Shown in pieces: positions 6,728-16,299 of a stretch of DNA of 50,605 nucleotides. The first letter of the stretch is position 1. Each line of letters opens with the position of its first letter. Source of the stretch: Muribaculaceae bacterium. Lineage in GTDB: Bacteria; Bacteroidota; Bacteroidia; Bacteroidales; Muribaculaceae. Under the pieces are notes generated by a model, which was not told the origin of the DNA, did no database searches, and was given only the letters and a program-made list of their open reading frames with translations. The DNA lies in the NCBI GenBank assembly GCA_017449785.1, contig JAFTFA010000089.1, forward strand, positions 1 to 50,605, given 5' to 3'. The position numbers were made by a program, and so were the translations under genes.

Positions 6728-9454
6728 TTAGTCGTTCTTCTTGTTCCTGACCGACCGTGTGGGGCTGTTGACAGGATTGTCGTTGCCGTTGGACTTGCTG
6801 GACTGGGTCGTCGTCTGGCCCGTGGCTCTGGACGTTGACGGCGTGGTCGTCTTCTTGTCGCCCGGGTCGGCCGGCTGGGTGGTCACAGCATTGCCCGATG
6901 TCCTGGACGAGCCTGACGAAAGATCCTTGTCGGCTTGCTGTTTGTCCTTGTCGGCCTGCTGTTTCTGCTTGTCGGCGTCCCGTTTGGCCTCGGCTTGCTC
7001 CTTGCGTTGCTGTTCACGCTCCCTGGCCTGTTGCTTGCGCTCTTCGGCCTTGGCTTTGCGTTCTTGCTCACGTTCCCGCTGCCGTTGCTTGCGTTCCTGC
7101 TCGCGGGCCTTGGCCTGCTCCTTGCGCTCCTTGGCCTTGGCCTTGCGTTCACGTTCACGCTCCTTAGCCTTTTCTTTGCGCTCTTTCTCGCGCTGCTTGG
7201 CCATTTCCTTGCGTTCTTTGGCCTTGGCCTTGCGGGCCTCTTCCTTTTCTTTCTTGGCATCCTTCTTGGCCTGTTCGGCGACCTTGAATGCGGCACGGGC
7301 CGAGTCTTCACGCCACTTGTAGCGGAAGTCGCGTTCCTTTTCTTTCTCCTTCTCGGCTTGCTCGATGGAGTCTTGCTCGGCGAGCTCCTGGATGCGTGCC
7401 AGCTTGCGCTGGTACTTCTGTTCCTTCTTGATGCTGTCCTCGATCTCCTTCTGGCGCTTGGCTTCGGCCTTCTCGCGCGCCTTGGCCTCGCGTTCCAGTT
7501 GCTTGAGGTGCTCTTCCTCGGCGCGTTCCTGTGCCTTGCGCTCCTTGTCGGTGAGGGTGGTCTGCTGGGTGCCGGCGTTGGTCGAGCGGCTGCGGTAGTC
7601 GCTGGACTTGATCTGCTTGCGCTCGGCTTCCTCGCGCGCCTTGTTCTCGGCTTCCTCGCGCGCCTTGTTCTCGGCCTCGATGCGTGCCTTCTCGGCGGCC
7701 TCGACCTCCAGGCGGGCACGTTCCTCGGCTTCTTCCTTGGCCTTGGCCTCGGCGTCGCGCTTGGCCAGTTCGGCAGCCTCGCGTTCCATCTGCTCGGCTT
7801 CCAGGCGGGCGCGTTCACGCTCGGCGGCGGCTTGGGCCTCGGCCTCTTCCATGGCCTTTTTCTCGGCCTCGTCGAGTTCCTTCTTCTCCAGGTCGCTATG
7901 TTCCTTGTCGTTCTTCTCCTCGAGGTAGTTGAAGTAGTCCTCAAAGGAGCGTCCCTCGGTCTGCAGCAGGTTGAAGTTGTCCACGCTGATGATCACATAG
8001 TGTACCTGGCGCGGTATATTGATCGTCTGGTCCTGCTCAAACAGGCTGCGGTACTGGGTGGCTTCCTTGAAGTTGTCCAGCCCCTTGACAATCAACAGTC
8101 CCAGGCTGCCGAAGTTCATCTGCTCGATGTCATAGTCCTTGACCTTGAAGGTGTTGAAGTTGTGGCGAGCCACCTCATAGAGCAGGATGTTGCCGTTGAT
8201 GCTGTCCAGCGGGTAGAGCAGGATGAATACCTGCGGCTTGTCGTCGTCCTCGGCAAACGGGGTGAACGTGCGCTCCAGGGCCTGGGCCGACGTGTCGTTG
8301 CTCAGGCGTGTTGTCCACAACATGCCGCGCACGTTGCTGCCGCCACCCTCGAGGCGGCGACCCTGGTTGAGCTGCTTGACAATCTCGGATGCCACGGGCG
8401 TGATGTCGGTCTGCGGGTAGCGCTGCAGCATGTCCTTGAGCGTCTCCTTGAACTTGTCGTGGTTCTTCTCGGTGAGATAGCTCAGCGCGTCGATGAACAT
8501 GAACTTGGGCATGATCTTGGACAGCGGGTACTTGCGCATCATCTCGGCATAGGACTCGTGTACCGCGGCATGGTTGTTGTTCAGGTAGTGGGTATAGGCC
8601 TCCTCATACATCCGCTCCTGGTCCCTGTTCATGTTCTTGAGGTTTTCCAGGTAGTTGGGATCCTGCATGGCCATTCCGTACTTGGAGTCAGGGAAGTTGA
8701 CCAGGATGCTGTCGCGGTAGGGCTCGGCATCGGCAACCTGCCCGTTGCGCATGAACATCATGTACATATTGTAGAAGACGTCCAGCCTGTAGGTGTTGTC
8801 GGGATAGAGCTCCAGCAGCTGGTTGAACTCATAGACTGCCGCGTCATAGTCTTCCATCTTGTCCTTGAGGATGGTGCCCATGTTGTAGAGGCCCTCCTGG
8901 ATGATCTCGTGGGCCGACTGGATTTCCTCCTCGGTCTTGGGAATCTGCTTGAGGTAGTATTCCTCGTAGTGGGGATCCTCGGCACGCTTGAGGGCCTCGA
9001 GATCGACCTTGACGGTGTCGCCGTTCTCATTGACGATGACGCTGTCGGCCATGGCTTGCAGCAGGCTGTCGGCCTCCTCGTCGTTGAACGAGAACGTGTT
9101 CTTGTTGCGGCGGCGCCAGTTGTCTTCCAGCTTGCGGCTGCCCCACAACTTCTGGAACTGGGTCTTACCGGCGTTCTTGGTCGCGGTGTTGTAGAAGTAC
9201 CATGAGTTGTCGGTGTTCATGGTGTAGGTGGCGGGATTGTTGCCCTTGTCCTGGATCTGGCTGCCCTTGGCGCTCTGCTGGGCCAGGTATTCCTCGCGGG
9301 CGGCATTCTCGGCCTCCTCCTTCTCTTTCTTCTTCAGGTTTTCAATGATTTTGGCAATGACGGCCTTCTGCTCCTCGGGCGTCATCTTGGCCAGCGTGAG
9401 CAGTGAGTCCTGCAGGTTGACGTTCTGGGAATAGACGGCGAGTTCGTCCAGCAC
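6728..9454 (-). CDS. porW: PorW/SprE-type T9SS protein, C-terminal part downstream of an in-frame amber codon
   Basis: 908 codons, shown from a GTG at 9454. They are in exactly the same frame as the ORF 9464-10669 and separated from it by TAG plus three sense codons (CGT AGC GAC). The first residues (LDELAVYSQNVNLQDSLLTL) are the middle of the PorW/SprE family, not a natural N-terminus. Residues 1-510 continue the TPR-rich SprE region, including a motif-rich segment ending VHYVIISVDNFN. Residues about 510-850 are an extreme Lys/Glu/Arg/Ala coiled coil of short KERE-type repeats, and the last 55 are Ser/Thr-rich. PorW/SprE is a lipoprotein needed for T9SS assembly. If TAG is not read through, this half lacks a signal peptide and cannot be exported. 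Confidence 0.8.
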   Translation of the reverse strand: MLDELAVYSQNVNLQDSLLTLAKMTPEEQKAVIAKIIENLKKKEKEEAENAAREEYLAQQSAKGSQIQDKGNNPATYTMNTDNSWYFYNTATKNAGKTQFQKLWGSRKLEDNWRRRNKNTFSFNDEEADSLLQAMADSVIVNENGDTVKVDLEALKRAEDPHYEEYYLKQIPKTEEEIQSAHEIIQEGLYNMGTILKDKMEDYDAAVYEFNQLLELYPDNTYRLDVFYNMYMMFMRNGQVADAEPYRDSILVNFPDSKYGMAMQDPNYLENLKNMNRDQERMYEEAYTHYLNNNHAAVHESYAEMMRKYPLSKIMPKFMFIDALSYLTEKNHDKFKETLKDMLQRYPQTDITPVASEIVKQLNQGRRLEGGGSNVRGMLWTTRLSNDTSAQALERTFTPFAEDDDKPQVFILLYPLDSINGNILLYEVARHNFNTFKVKDYDIEQMNFGSLGLLIVKGLDNFKEATQYRSLFEQDQTINIPRQVHYVIISVDNFNLLQTEGRSFEDYFNYLEEKNDKEHSDLEKKELDEAEKKAMEEAEAQAAAERERARLEAEQMEREAAELAKRDAEAKAKEEAEERARLEVEAAEKARIEAENKAREEAENKAREEAERKQIKSSDYRSRSTNAGTQQTTLTDKERKAQERAEEEHLKQLEREAKAREKAEAKRQKEIEDSIKKEQKYQRKLARIQELAEQDSIEQAEKEKEKERDFRYKWREDSARAAFKVAEQAKKDAKKEKEEARKAKAKERKEMAKQREKERKEKAKERERERKAKAKERKEQAKAREQERKQRQREREQERKAKAEERKQQAREREQQRKEQAEAKRDADKQKQQADKDKQQADKDLSSGSSRTSGNAVTTQPADPGDKKTTTPSTSRATGQTTTQSSKSNGNDNPVNSPTRSVRNKKND

Positions 9455-9463
9455 GTCGCTACG

Positions 9464-9466
9464 CTA
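9464..9466 (-). other. In-frame TAG interrupting porW
   Basis: The minus strand reads AAG CTT CTC AAG TAG CGT AGC GAC GTG CTG GAC. Both flanks are in one frame, and both look like contiguous SprE-family sequence. No other stop occurs in the 1313 codons. Confidence 0.9.
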
Positions 9467-10669
9467 CTTGAGAAGCTTGTAGTTGGGGTAGTCCTCGTTG
9501 ACCAGGGGGATGGCCTCGGCATAGCAGGGCTGAGCGTCATCATACTGTCGCTGTGCAAAGTAGATGCCGCCCAGTGTCAACTGGCTGATGGCCTTGTCCA
9601 CGCCGTTGCGGGTACTCTTCTCGGCCGCGAGCTTGTAGTTCTCGATGGCGTTGACGGTGTCGGCGTGGGAGAGGTAGAGGTTGCCGATGGCGTAATAGAT
9701 CTGGTCGAGGTACTCCTTGTTGCGGTCATATCGGGTCATGCGCTTCAAGGCCTTGACCTCGCTGGCAATGTTGGTGCCCTCATAGACGGCGCTCTGCTTG
9801 ATGCGGGCATTGAACTTGGTGCGATAGGTCGAGCCGCTGCTGCTGCCTGCCTGCTTGTAGGCCAGATAGGCATTGTGCTTGTCGCCCACGTCCTCATAGA
9901 GCTGGCCCAGCAGGAAATTCATGCGCACCTTCTCGTTGCCCTTGAAGCCCTTGACGGCCTTGGCCAGATAGGGGATGGCACTCTCGGAGTCCTGGACCTT
10001 GATGTAGTAGTCGGCAAATGCCGCATTGGCCAGCGCGAGCACGCGCTTGTTGGTGATTTCTTCCAGATGGATGTGGGAGAGCACGTTATCGGCTTCGACG
10101 GGCCAGCCCATGGCGCAGTAGCACAGGGCCTCGCGCACCTGGCACTCCTGTACCAAGTCGTTCTTCCAGGTGAAGTGGCGGGCGATGTAGCGGAAGGTCG
10201 CTGCCGCGTCCAGGAAGTCGCCCTTCATGTACTGGGCCTTGGCCAGCAGGTACCAGGCATTGTGCAGGAAGGGGTTGTACTCCTCACGGGCCATCCACTC
10301 CTGGTACTTGGGGTCACGGCCCTTGCCGCCCTTGCGCTTGGGCTTCTTCTTGATAGAGTGCAGGTTGATGGCCTTCTCCATCTTCTCGATGGTGCGTTCA
10401 AAACTGCCCCCGGGCTGCGGTGCCTTGGGGTTGGAACGGGCCTCGGCGGGGTGCATGTACAGGTGCTGGGAATAGTCGTCCTCATAGGCGTCCATCATCA
10501 CCTTCATCTGCTCGTCATAGTTGGTCTTGCCGTTGAAGTAGACGTTGTATTTGGTCGTGAACGACTGCCAAAAACGCGACCGCGCGGTGTTGGTCTTGTT
10601 GCTGCATGCTGCCAGCGCAACCACCATCGCGATGATCAGTAAGGGTATGAATCGTCGTGTCCTGTTCAA
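9464..10669 (-). CDS. porW: PorW/SprE-type T9SS lipoprotein, N-terminal part ending at an in-frame amber codon
   Basis: 401 aa. It has a signal peptide with lipobox (LAACS, Cys22), then the family start NKTNTARSRFWQSFTTKYNV and YFNGKTNYDEQM, followed by TPR-like helical repeats to the end (LVNEDYPNYKLLK). The frame is closed by TAG at 9464-9466 and resumes in the same frame with RSDVLDELAVY. Gene plus continuation would be 1313 residues, one codon being TAG (one substitution from CAG, GAG or AAG). In the family this protein links the T9SS motor/ring side (PorN) to function. It lies 58 bp after a small membrane-protein gene and upstream of porX. Confidence 0.85.
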   Translation of the reverse strand: MNRTRRFIPLLIIAMVVALAACSNKTNTARSRFWQSFTTKYNVYFNGKTNYDEQMKVMMDAYEDDYSQHLYMHPAEARSNPKAPQPGGSFERTIEKMEKAINLHSIKKKPKRKGGKGRDPKYQEWMAREEYNPFLHNAWYLLAKAQYMKGDFLDAAATFRYIARHFTWKNDLVQECQVREALCYCAMGWPVEADNVLSHIHLEEITNKRVLALANAAFADYYIKVQDSESAIPYLAKAVKGFKGNEKVRMNFLLGQLYEDVGDKHNAYLAYKQAGSSSGSTYRTKFNARIKQSAVYEGTNIASEVKALKRMTRYDRNKEYLDQIYYAIGNLYLSHADTVNAIENYKLAAEKSTRNGVDKAISQLTLGGIYFAQRQYDDAQPCYAEAIPLVNEDYPNYKLLK

Positions 10670-10727
10670 TGTCCCGTCTAGTTTTTTCTTTTTCGGTCAG
10701 TAACTAAATAACGCACCTCGTGCCGAT

Positions 10728-11177
10728 TTATTGCCCCGAGGGCGCATGATGTTCTCCAGCAAGTTGCAGAAACTCGTCGCGTATCGCCGCCGGCATCAAC
10801 AGCCCGCGGTGCTTGATGCTCTGTCCCCAGCCCAGCAGATCGGCGGGTTGCAGGGTGTAGAGCACGTCGCGCCACTGTTCTTCCTCCTCGGCCGTGTAGC
10901 CGTTCTCGTCGCGCCCGCGGTAATCGTCCAGCTCCTCGTCGTCATAGTAGGTCACCTCCTGCTTGCACTCCCCGGCGAGAATCTGCTCGCTTGGGCAGAT
11001 GGAGCGGATGCCGCACGACTCATCGGCGCACCCTTGGGCTGGCGCGCCAGAGCTGGCATTTTCGCCGGTTTCATCGGCACTTTCGGCCACATCCTTGCGG
11101 TAGAACAGCCGGTCGATGAGCCACACGATGGCTCCTCCCACCACGAGTATCGTCAACAGTATAATTGCCGGTTTCAT
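10728..11177 (-). CDS. Small single-pass membrane protein of unknown function
   Basis: 149 aa from the ATG at 11177. A longer frame to 11315 exists, but the promoter-like box at 11201-11208 lies inside it and the residues before Met are not protein-like, so the shorter start is chosen. It has an N-terminal membrane helix (AIILLTILVVGGAIVWLI), a Cys-containing segment (GCADESCGIRSICPSE), then an acidic region YYDDEELDDYRGRDENGYTA and EEEEQWRDVLYTL. I recall similar small proteins in Bacteroidales, sometimes loosely named 'phospholipase' with no catalytic motif, and none is visible here. It sits 58 bp before porW and may be cotranscribed with it. Confidence 0.7.
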   Translation of the reverse strand: MKPAIILLTILVVGGAIVWLIDRLFYRKDVAESADETGENASSGAPAQGCADESCGIRSICPSEQILAGECKQEVTYYDDEELDDYRGRDENGYTAEEEEQWRDVLYTLQPADLLGWGQSIKHRGLLMPAAIRDEFLQLAGEHHAPSGQ

Positions 11178-11200
11178 CGTTCTAAGTCCTATAATTGTTG

Positions 11201-11208
11201 CAAAGGTA
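11201..11208 (-). promoter_or_regulatory. -7 box upstream of the small membrane protein / porW / porX run
   Basis: The minus strand reads TACCTTTG, 23 bp before the ATG at 11177, with a TTG about 23 bp further upstream. If used, it would transcribe the small membrane protein gene and perhaps porW and porX. It also fixes the start choice for the first gene. Confidence 0.6.
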
Positions 11209-11412
11209 ACGCTTTTTTCCCACTCGTGGCACAATCGCCTCCCCGAAATCAGGCGCGTGGCGTTCCCCAGGCCGCTCCCGTGCGGCAAAATGAAGGTGGC
11301 TCCCCAGTGCGACATGGCTGCCTGACGCGATATTTTTGCCTCGCGGCTATGTTAAAAAACATTAAATATTATGAAATAATGTACTGTTTTTAGGTCTGAA
11401 TTACATTAAATA

Positions 11413-11443
11413 TTGCGTGAATGACGGAAAATGACTACTTTTG
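11413..11443 (+). promoter_or_regulatory. Promoter of the rimP-nusA-infB-folK operon
   Basis: TTG at 11413-11415, a 20-bp spacer, then TACTTTTG at 11436-11443 match the Bacteroidota primary-sigma consensus closely. The leader to the rimP ATG would be about 55 nt. The stretch 11178-11412 between the divergent genes holds no gene. Confidence 0.75.
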
Positions 11444-11505
11444 CACCAGCATTCGTGAGAGGGGGCAATCGGGCTTCCTCGTTTTTATTATAATAAACTG
11501 AACCG

Positions 11506-11970
11506 ATGATAGACAAAACGGCACTGGAACAAGTGATTAACGAGGCCCTGGAGGGCACCAAGATGTATCTGGTCACCCTCAAGGTGAGCAAGGACAACGT
11601 CATCGACGTGGCCCTCGACAGCGACGAGGACATCACCATCGACGATTGCATCGCCGTCAACGATGCCGTGCTCGACGCCTTTGACCGCGACGAGGAGGAC
11701 TACGAGTTGACGGTGGGCTCCTATGGCATCACCTCGCCCCTGCTGCTGCCGCGGCAGTACCGCAAGAACGTGGGCTATGAGGTTGAGGTCCTGACCGCCG
11801 ACGGCCGCAAGCTCAAGGGCGTCCTGGCCGATGCCGACGACGAGGGCTTCACGCTCTCCACGACGGTGAAGAAGAAGCTCGATGGCAAGAAACGCCCCGA
11901 ACTGGTCGAGGAGCAGGAGCGCTTTGACTACAGCGCTGTCAAGTATACCAAGAATATCATCACCGTGTGA
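11506..11970 (+). CDS. rimP: Ribosome maturation factor RimP
   Basis: 154 aa. RimP is a cytoplasmic factor for 30S subunit maturation. It has the family two-domain plan: an alpha/beta N-domain with VDVALDSDEDITIDDCIAVN and SYELTVGSYGIT-like core (YELTVGSYGITSPLL), then an SH3-like C-domain (GRKLKGVLADADDEGFTL). First gene of the conserved rimP-nusA-infB cluster, 74 bp before nusA. The ATG at 11506 follows an A-rich leader as usual in this phylum. Confidence 0.94.
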   Translation: MIDKTALEQVINEALEGTKMYLVTLKVSKDNVIDVALDSDEDITIDDCIAVNDAVLDAFDRDEEDYELTVGSYGITSPLLLPRQYRKNVGYEVEVLTADGRKLKGVLADADDEGFTLSTTVKKKLDGKKRPELVEEQERFDYSAVKYTKNIITV

Positions 11971-12044
11971 TGACCGTGCCGCGGTTCAGCTGCGGCGCCC
12001 AACAATATTTTAGATAACAAATAAAAACAACATATCATCAAATT

Positions 12045-13301
12045 ATGGCTAAAAGAGAAGAAGCGGTCAACATGACCGAACAGTTTGCCGAGTTTAAAGA
12101 GCTCAAGGACATCGACAAGATGACCCTCATCAGCGTGCTGGAGGAGTCCTTCCGCAGCGTGCTGTCCAAGATGTTTGGCGACGACGACAACTTTGATGTG
12201 ATCGTCAACCCCGACAAGGGTGACTGCGAGATCTACCAGAATCTTAAAGTCGTCGAGGACGGCCAGGTGGAGAATCCCAACAAGCAGATCTCCCTGAGCG
12301 ACGCCCAGGCCGATGATGACCCCGACTGTGAGGTGGGTGAGGACCACACCCGCAAGATCGACTTTGCCAAGTTTGGCCGTCGCGCCATCCTCAACCTGCG
12401 TCAGACGCTGGCCAGCAAGATTCTCGACTTGCAGAAGGATGCCATCTACAACAAGTTCAAGGCCCTGGAGGGACAGCTTGTTGCCGGTGAGGTCTATCAG
12501 GTATGGAAGCGCGAGGTGCTGCTGCTCGACGATGACAAGAACGAGCTGCTGCTGCCCAAGGATGAGCAGATTCCCACCGACATCTACCGCAAGGGTGACG
12601 TCGTGCGCGCTGTCATCGAGAAGGTGGACAACACCAACAACAATCCCAAGATTATCGTGTCCCGCACGAGCCAGAACTTCCTGCGCCGCCTGTTTGAGCA
12701 GGAGGTGCCCGAGATCCATGACGGCCTCATCGTCATCCGTGCCGTTGCCCGCATCCCGGGCGAGCGCGCCAAGATTGCCGTTGAGAGTTATGATGACCGC
12801 ATCGACCCCGTGGGCGCCTGTGTGGGCGTCAAGGGTGCCCGCATCCACGGCATTGTCCGCGAGCTGCGCAACGAGAACATCGATGTCATCAACTATACCA
12901 GCAACCCGCAGCTGCTCATCCAGCGTGCCCTCAGCCCCGCCAAGATCCTGTCGATCCGCCTGGACAACGAGGAAAAGCACGCCGAGGTGTTCCTGCGCCC
13001 CGAGGAGGTTTCCCTGGCTATCGGTAAGGGCGGCCTGAACATCAAGCTGGCCAGCATCCTCACCGGCTACAGCATCGACGTTTACCGTGACGTGGAGAGC
13101 GAGGTCGAGGAAGACATCTATCTGGACGAGTTCAAGGACGAGATCGACGACTGGGTTATCGAGCAGCTCAAGAGTGTGGGCCTGGATACCGCCAAGTCGG
13201 TCCTGCGCACCTCGCGCCAGGAACTCATCGACCGCGCCGACCTGGAAGAGGGTACCGTGGACTACATCCTCAACGTGCTGCGTGCCGAGTTTGAGGAATA
13301 A
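12045..13301 (+). CDS. nusA: Transcription termination/antitermination factor NusA
   Basis: 418 aa, the usual length for Bacteroidota, without the C-terminal acidic repeats of E. coli NusA. The order is the N-terminal RNA polymerase-binding domain (about 1-125), S1 domain (about 130-200, LVAGEVYQVWKREVLLL), then two KH domains (GACVGVKGARIHGIVREL; PEEVSLAIGKGGLNIKLAS), then a helical HhH-like end. NusA binds RNA polymerase and nascent RNA and modulates pausing. It lies between rimP and infB, the canonical order. Confidence 0.96.
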   Translation: MAKREEAVNMTEQFAEFKELKDIDKMTLISVLEESFRSVLSKMFGDDDNFDVIVNPDKGDCEIYQNLKVVEDGQVENPNKQISLSDAQADDDPDCEVGEDHTRKIDFAKFGRRAILNLRQTLASKILDLQKDAIYNKFKALEGQLVAGEVYQVWKREVLLLDDDKNELLLPKDEQIPTDIYRKGDVVRAVIEKVDNTNNNPKIIVSRTSQNFLRRLFEQEVPEIHDGLIVIRAVARIPGERAKIAVESYDDRIDPVGACVGVKGARIHGIVRELRNENIDVINYTSNPQLLIQRALSPAKILSIRLDNEEKHAEVFLRPEEVSLAIGKGGLNIKLASILTGYSIDVYRDVESEVEEDIYLDEFKDEIDDWVIEQLKSVGLDTAKSVLRTSRQELIDRADLEEGTVDYILNVLRAEFEE

Positions 13302-13421
13302 GGGCCATCGTCCTGCACAACCCTCCTTAACACCGAGTATAATCAGTTATCACTTCTCACAAAAACTTAATATAAATAGCCGAAGCATATTGCTGAAAGC
13401 CAACCGATAAAAGACAATAGA

Positions 13422-16298
13422 ATGGCGATAAAGATCAGTAAAGTCATCGCAGATTTAAACGTGGGTAGGCAGACCATCGAGGAATTCCTCCACAAGAAGG
13501 GCATCGAAATCGACCCCAGCATCAATGCGCGCATCCAGGACGATGTCTATGAAATGCTTGTCAAGGAATTCAAACCCGACATGGACCTCAAGAGCAAGTC
13601 GGACAAGATGTCTAACGAGCGGCAGCAGTCCAAGGCCAAGCAGAATGCCGCCAAGGAGTCGTCGCGTGAAATCAAGACCGTTGTCCCCGGTCAGAAGCCC
13701 AAAGTCGTGGGCAAAATTGACCTGGACGCAGCCGGCAAGCCCAAGCCTGTAGCCAAGCCGGAACCCAAGCCCGCGCCCGAGCAGGAGACTCCGGCGCCGG
13801 TCAAGGAGCAGCCCCAGGAGCCGGCAACAGTAGAACCCAAGCCCGAGGAGAAGCCTGCCGAGCAGCCCGCCCCTGCACCTGTCGAGGACAGCAAGCCCGC
13901 TGCCCCCAAGGAGGAGCCGCGCCAGGCCGAAGCTGCCCCACAGGAGCCTGCTCCCGCAGCTGTCGAGGATAGCAAGCCCGTGGCCGAGCCCCAGGAGCCC
14001 GTGGCCCAAGAGCAGCCCGCAGCCCCGGAGCCCGAGGCCGAGCAGGAAAAGGCCGAGCCCGCGGCCAGCGATGTCTATAAGCCCGTGTCCGAAACCGTTG
14101 GCGGACCGCAGCTCAAGGTCATCGGCAAGGTCGATCTGACGTCGCTCAACCAGCAGACGCGCCCCCGCAAGAAGAGCAAGGAGGAGAAGCGCAACGAGCG
14201 CATCGCCAAGGCTCAGGCCGAGGGTGGCAGCCGCCGCAAGCGCAAGCGCATCGGCAAGGAGAAAGTCGATATCGAGACCGCTGGCAAGCAGGCCGCTTCA
14301 CAGCCCGGCAAGGGCCATGGTGGCCGTGACGAGCAGGGCGGCAAGCGCAAGGATAAGGAAAAGAAGGGCAACCGCAAGCCCCTGAGGCCCGAGGTGAGCG
14401 AGGAGGACGTTCAGCGCCAGATGAAGGAGACGCTGGCACGCCTCACCGCCAAGAGCGGCAAGAAAGCTGCCGCCAACCGTCGCCGCGAGCGTCGCGAGGA
14501 ACACCGTGAGGAGGCCCGCGAGGAGGCTGCAATGGCAGCAGCCCAGAGCAAGATCTTGAAGCTCACCGAGTTTGTGACGGCCAATGACCTGGCCAGCATG
14601 ATGAACGTGCCCGTCAACAAGGTTATCGCCACTTGTATGAACCTGGGCGTGATGGTGAGCATCAACCAGCGCCTCGATGCCGAGACGATCAACATCGTTG
14701 CCGACGAGTTCGGCTTCAAGACCGAATATACCAGTGCCGAGGTGGCACAGGCCATCAGCGAGGAGGAGGATGATCCTGCCGACCTGGTTCAGCGTCCGCC
14801 CGTGGTTACCGTCATGGGTCACGTGGACCACGGTAAGACCTCGTTGCTGGACTACATCCGCAACTCCAACGTCATTGCCGGTGAGGCCGGTGGTATCACC
14901 CAGCACATCGGTGCCTATAACGTGAAGTTGCCCAATGGCCGCCGCATCACCTTCCTGGATACTCCTGGTCACGAGGCGTTCACCGCCATGCGTGCCCGTG
15001 GTGCCAAGGTGACCGATATCGTTATCGTCATCGTCGCTGCCGACGACAGCGTCATGCCGCAGACCATCGAGGCCCTCAACCACGCGTCGGCCGCCAGCGT
15101 GCCCATCATCTTTGCCATCAACAAGATTGATAAGCCGGGTGCCAATCCCGAGAAGATCAAGGAAGAGCTGGCCAACCTCAACTACCTCGTCGAGGACTGG
15201 GGCGGCAAGTATCAGAGCCAGGACATCTCGGCCAAGAAGGGCATCGGCGTGGAGGAACTCATGGAGAAGGTGCTCCTCGAGGCCGACATGCTCGACCTCA
15301 AGGCCAACCCCAACCGCAAGGCCACCGGCTCGATCATCGAGTCCTCGCTGGACAAGGGCCGTGGCTACATCGCTACGGTGCTTGTGGACAACGGCACCCT
15401 GCACGTGGGCGATATCGTCCTTGCCGGTACCCATTACGGTAAGGTCAAGGCCATGTTCAACGAGCGCAACGTGCGCATCACCGAGAGCGGCCCCTCGACC
15501 CCGGCCCTGATCCTGGGTCTGGACGGCGCTCCCACGGCCGGTGACAAGTTCAACGTCATGGACACCGACCAGGAGGCCCGTCAGATTGCCAACAAGCGCG
15601 AGCAGCTGCAACGTGAGCTCAACCGCCGCACCCAGCATCGTGTCAGCCTTGAGGACATCGGCCGTCGCCGTGCCCTGGGTGAGTTCCACGAGCTCAACAT
15701 CATCGTCAAGGGTGATGTGGACGGCTCGATCGAGGCCCTGAGCGACTCGCTCATCAAGCTCTCGACCGACGAGGTGCTCGTCAACGTCATCCACAAGGCC
15801 GTCGGTGCCATCACCGAGAGCGATGTCACCCTGGCTGCTGCCAGCGATGCCTACATCGTCGGCTTCCAGGTGCGTCCGTCGGCATCGGCCAAGCGTGCCG
15901 CCGAGCAGGAGGGTGTGGACATCCGTCTGTACTCCATCATCTATGACGCCATCGAGGAGGTCAAGAGCGCTATGGAGGGTATGCTCCAGCCCGACATCAA
16001 GGAGGAGGTGACCGGCAGTGCCGAGGTGCGCCAGGTTTACCACATCAGCAAGGTGGGCACCATCGCCGGTGCGATGGTTGTCGAGGGCAAGATCAAGCGT
16101 GGCAGCAAGGTGCGCGTCATCCGCGACGGTCTCGTTTTCCACACGGGCGACCTGGCTTCGCTCAAGCGCTTCAAGGATGATGTCAAGGAGGTGACCAGCG
16201 GCTTTGACTGCGGCTTGAGCCTCAAGTCCTACAACGACCTGCAGGAGATGGACATCATCGAGGCCTTTGAGGAAATCGAGGTCCACAAGACTCTGTAA
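13422..16298 (+). CDS. infB: Translation initiation factor IF-2
   Basis: 958 aa. IF-2 is the GTPase that brings fMet-tRNA to the 30S subunit. An N-terminal IF2_N-like domain (residues 1-60) is followed by a long Pro/Glu/Ala/Lys-rich linker (about 90-340) and a second IF2_N domain (about 385-430). The G domain starts near 460: GHVDHGKTS (G1), DTPGHEAF (G3, about 512) and NKID (G4, about 566). Domains II-IV run to the end. The linker is low complexity and longer than in E. coli, as common in Bacteroidota. The stop TAA is 1 bp before the folK ATG. Confidence 0.97.
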   Translation: MAIKISKVIADLNVGRQTIEEFLHKKGIEIDPSINARIQDDVYEMLVKEFKPDMDLKSKSDKMSNERQQSKAKQNAAKESSREIKTVVPGQKPKVVGKIDLDAAGKPKPVAKPEPKPAPEQETPAPVKEQPQEPATVEPKPEEKPAEQPAPAPVEDSKPAAPKEEPRQAEAAPQEPAPAAVEDSKPVAEPQEPVAQEQPAAPEPEAEQEKAEPAASDVYKPVSETVGGPQLKVIGKVDLTSLNQQTRPRKKSKEEKRNERIAKAQAEGGSRRKRKRIGKEKVDIETAGKQAASQPGKGHGGRDEQGGKRKDKEKKGNRKPLRPEVSEEDVQRQMKETLARLTAKSGKKAAANRRRERREEHREEAREEAAMAAAQSKILKLTEFVTANDLASMMNVPVNKVIATCMNLGVMVSINQRLDAETINIVADEFGFKTEYTSAEVAQAISEEEDDPADLVQRPPVVTVMGHVDHGKTSLLDYIRNSNVIAGEAGGITQHIGAYNVKLPNGRRITFLDTPGHEAFTAMRARGAKVTDIVIVIVAADDSVMPQTIEALNHASAASVPIIFAINKIDKPGANPEKIKEELANLNYLVEDWGGKYQSQDISAKKGIGVEELMEKVLLEADMLDLKANPNRKATGSIIESSLDKGRGYIATVLVDNGTLHVGDIVLAGTHYGKVKAMFNERNVRITESGPSTPALILGLDGAPTAGDKFNVMDTDQEARQIANKREQLQRELNRRTQHRVSLEDIGRRRALGEFHELNIIVKGDVDGSIEALSDSLIKLSTDEVLVNVIHKAVGAITESDVTLAAASDAYIVGFQVRPSASAKRAAEQEGVDIRLYSIIYDAIEEVKSAMEGMLQPDIKEEVTGSAEVRQVYHISKVGTIAGAMVVEGKIKRGSKVRVIRDGLVFHTGDLASLKRFKDDVKEVTSGFDCGLSLKSYNDLQEMDIIEAFEEIEVHKTL

Positions 16299-16299
16299 A

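Noticed and set aside
5202..6731. 509-codon plus-strand open frame opposite porX
   Set aside because: Antisense shadow; porX on the minus strand has all receiver and PglZ motifs.
6935..9205. 756-codon plus-strand open frame, strongly hydrophobic (Leu/Phe/Gly)
   Set aside because: Antisense of the Lys/Glu coiled coil of porW, which automatically reads as Leu/Phe; not a membrane protein.
9464..10669. Alternative genetic code (TAG read as Gln) for the whole replicon
   Set aside because: porX, birA, rnhB and the LOG gene end in TAG at the expected protein ends, so TAG is a normal stop here.
11178..11315. Upstream extension of the small membrane protein gene to 11315
   Set aside because: The extension covers the likely promoter box at 11201-11208, and the membrane helix belongs directly after the ATG at 11177.
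14298..16286. 662-codon minus-strand open frame opposite infB
   Set aside because: Antisense shadow of an unmistakable IF-2.
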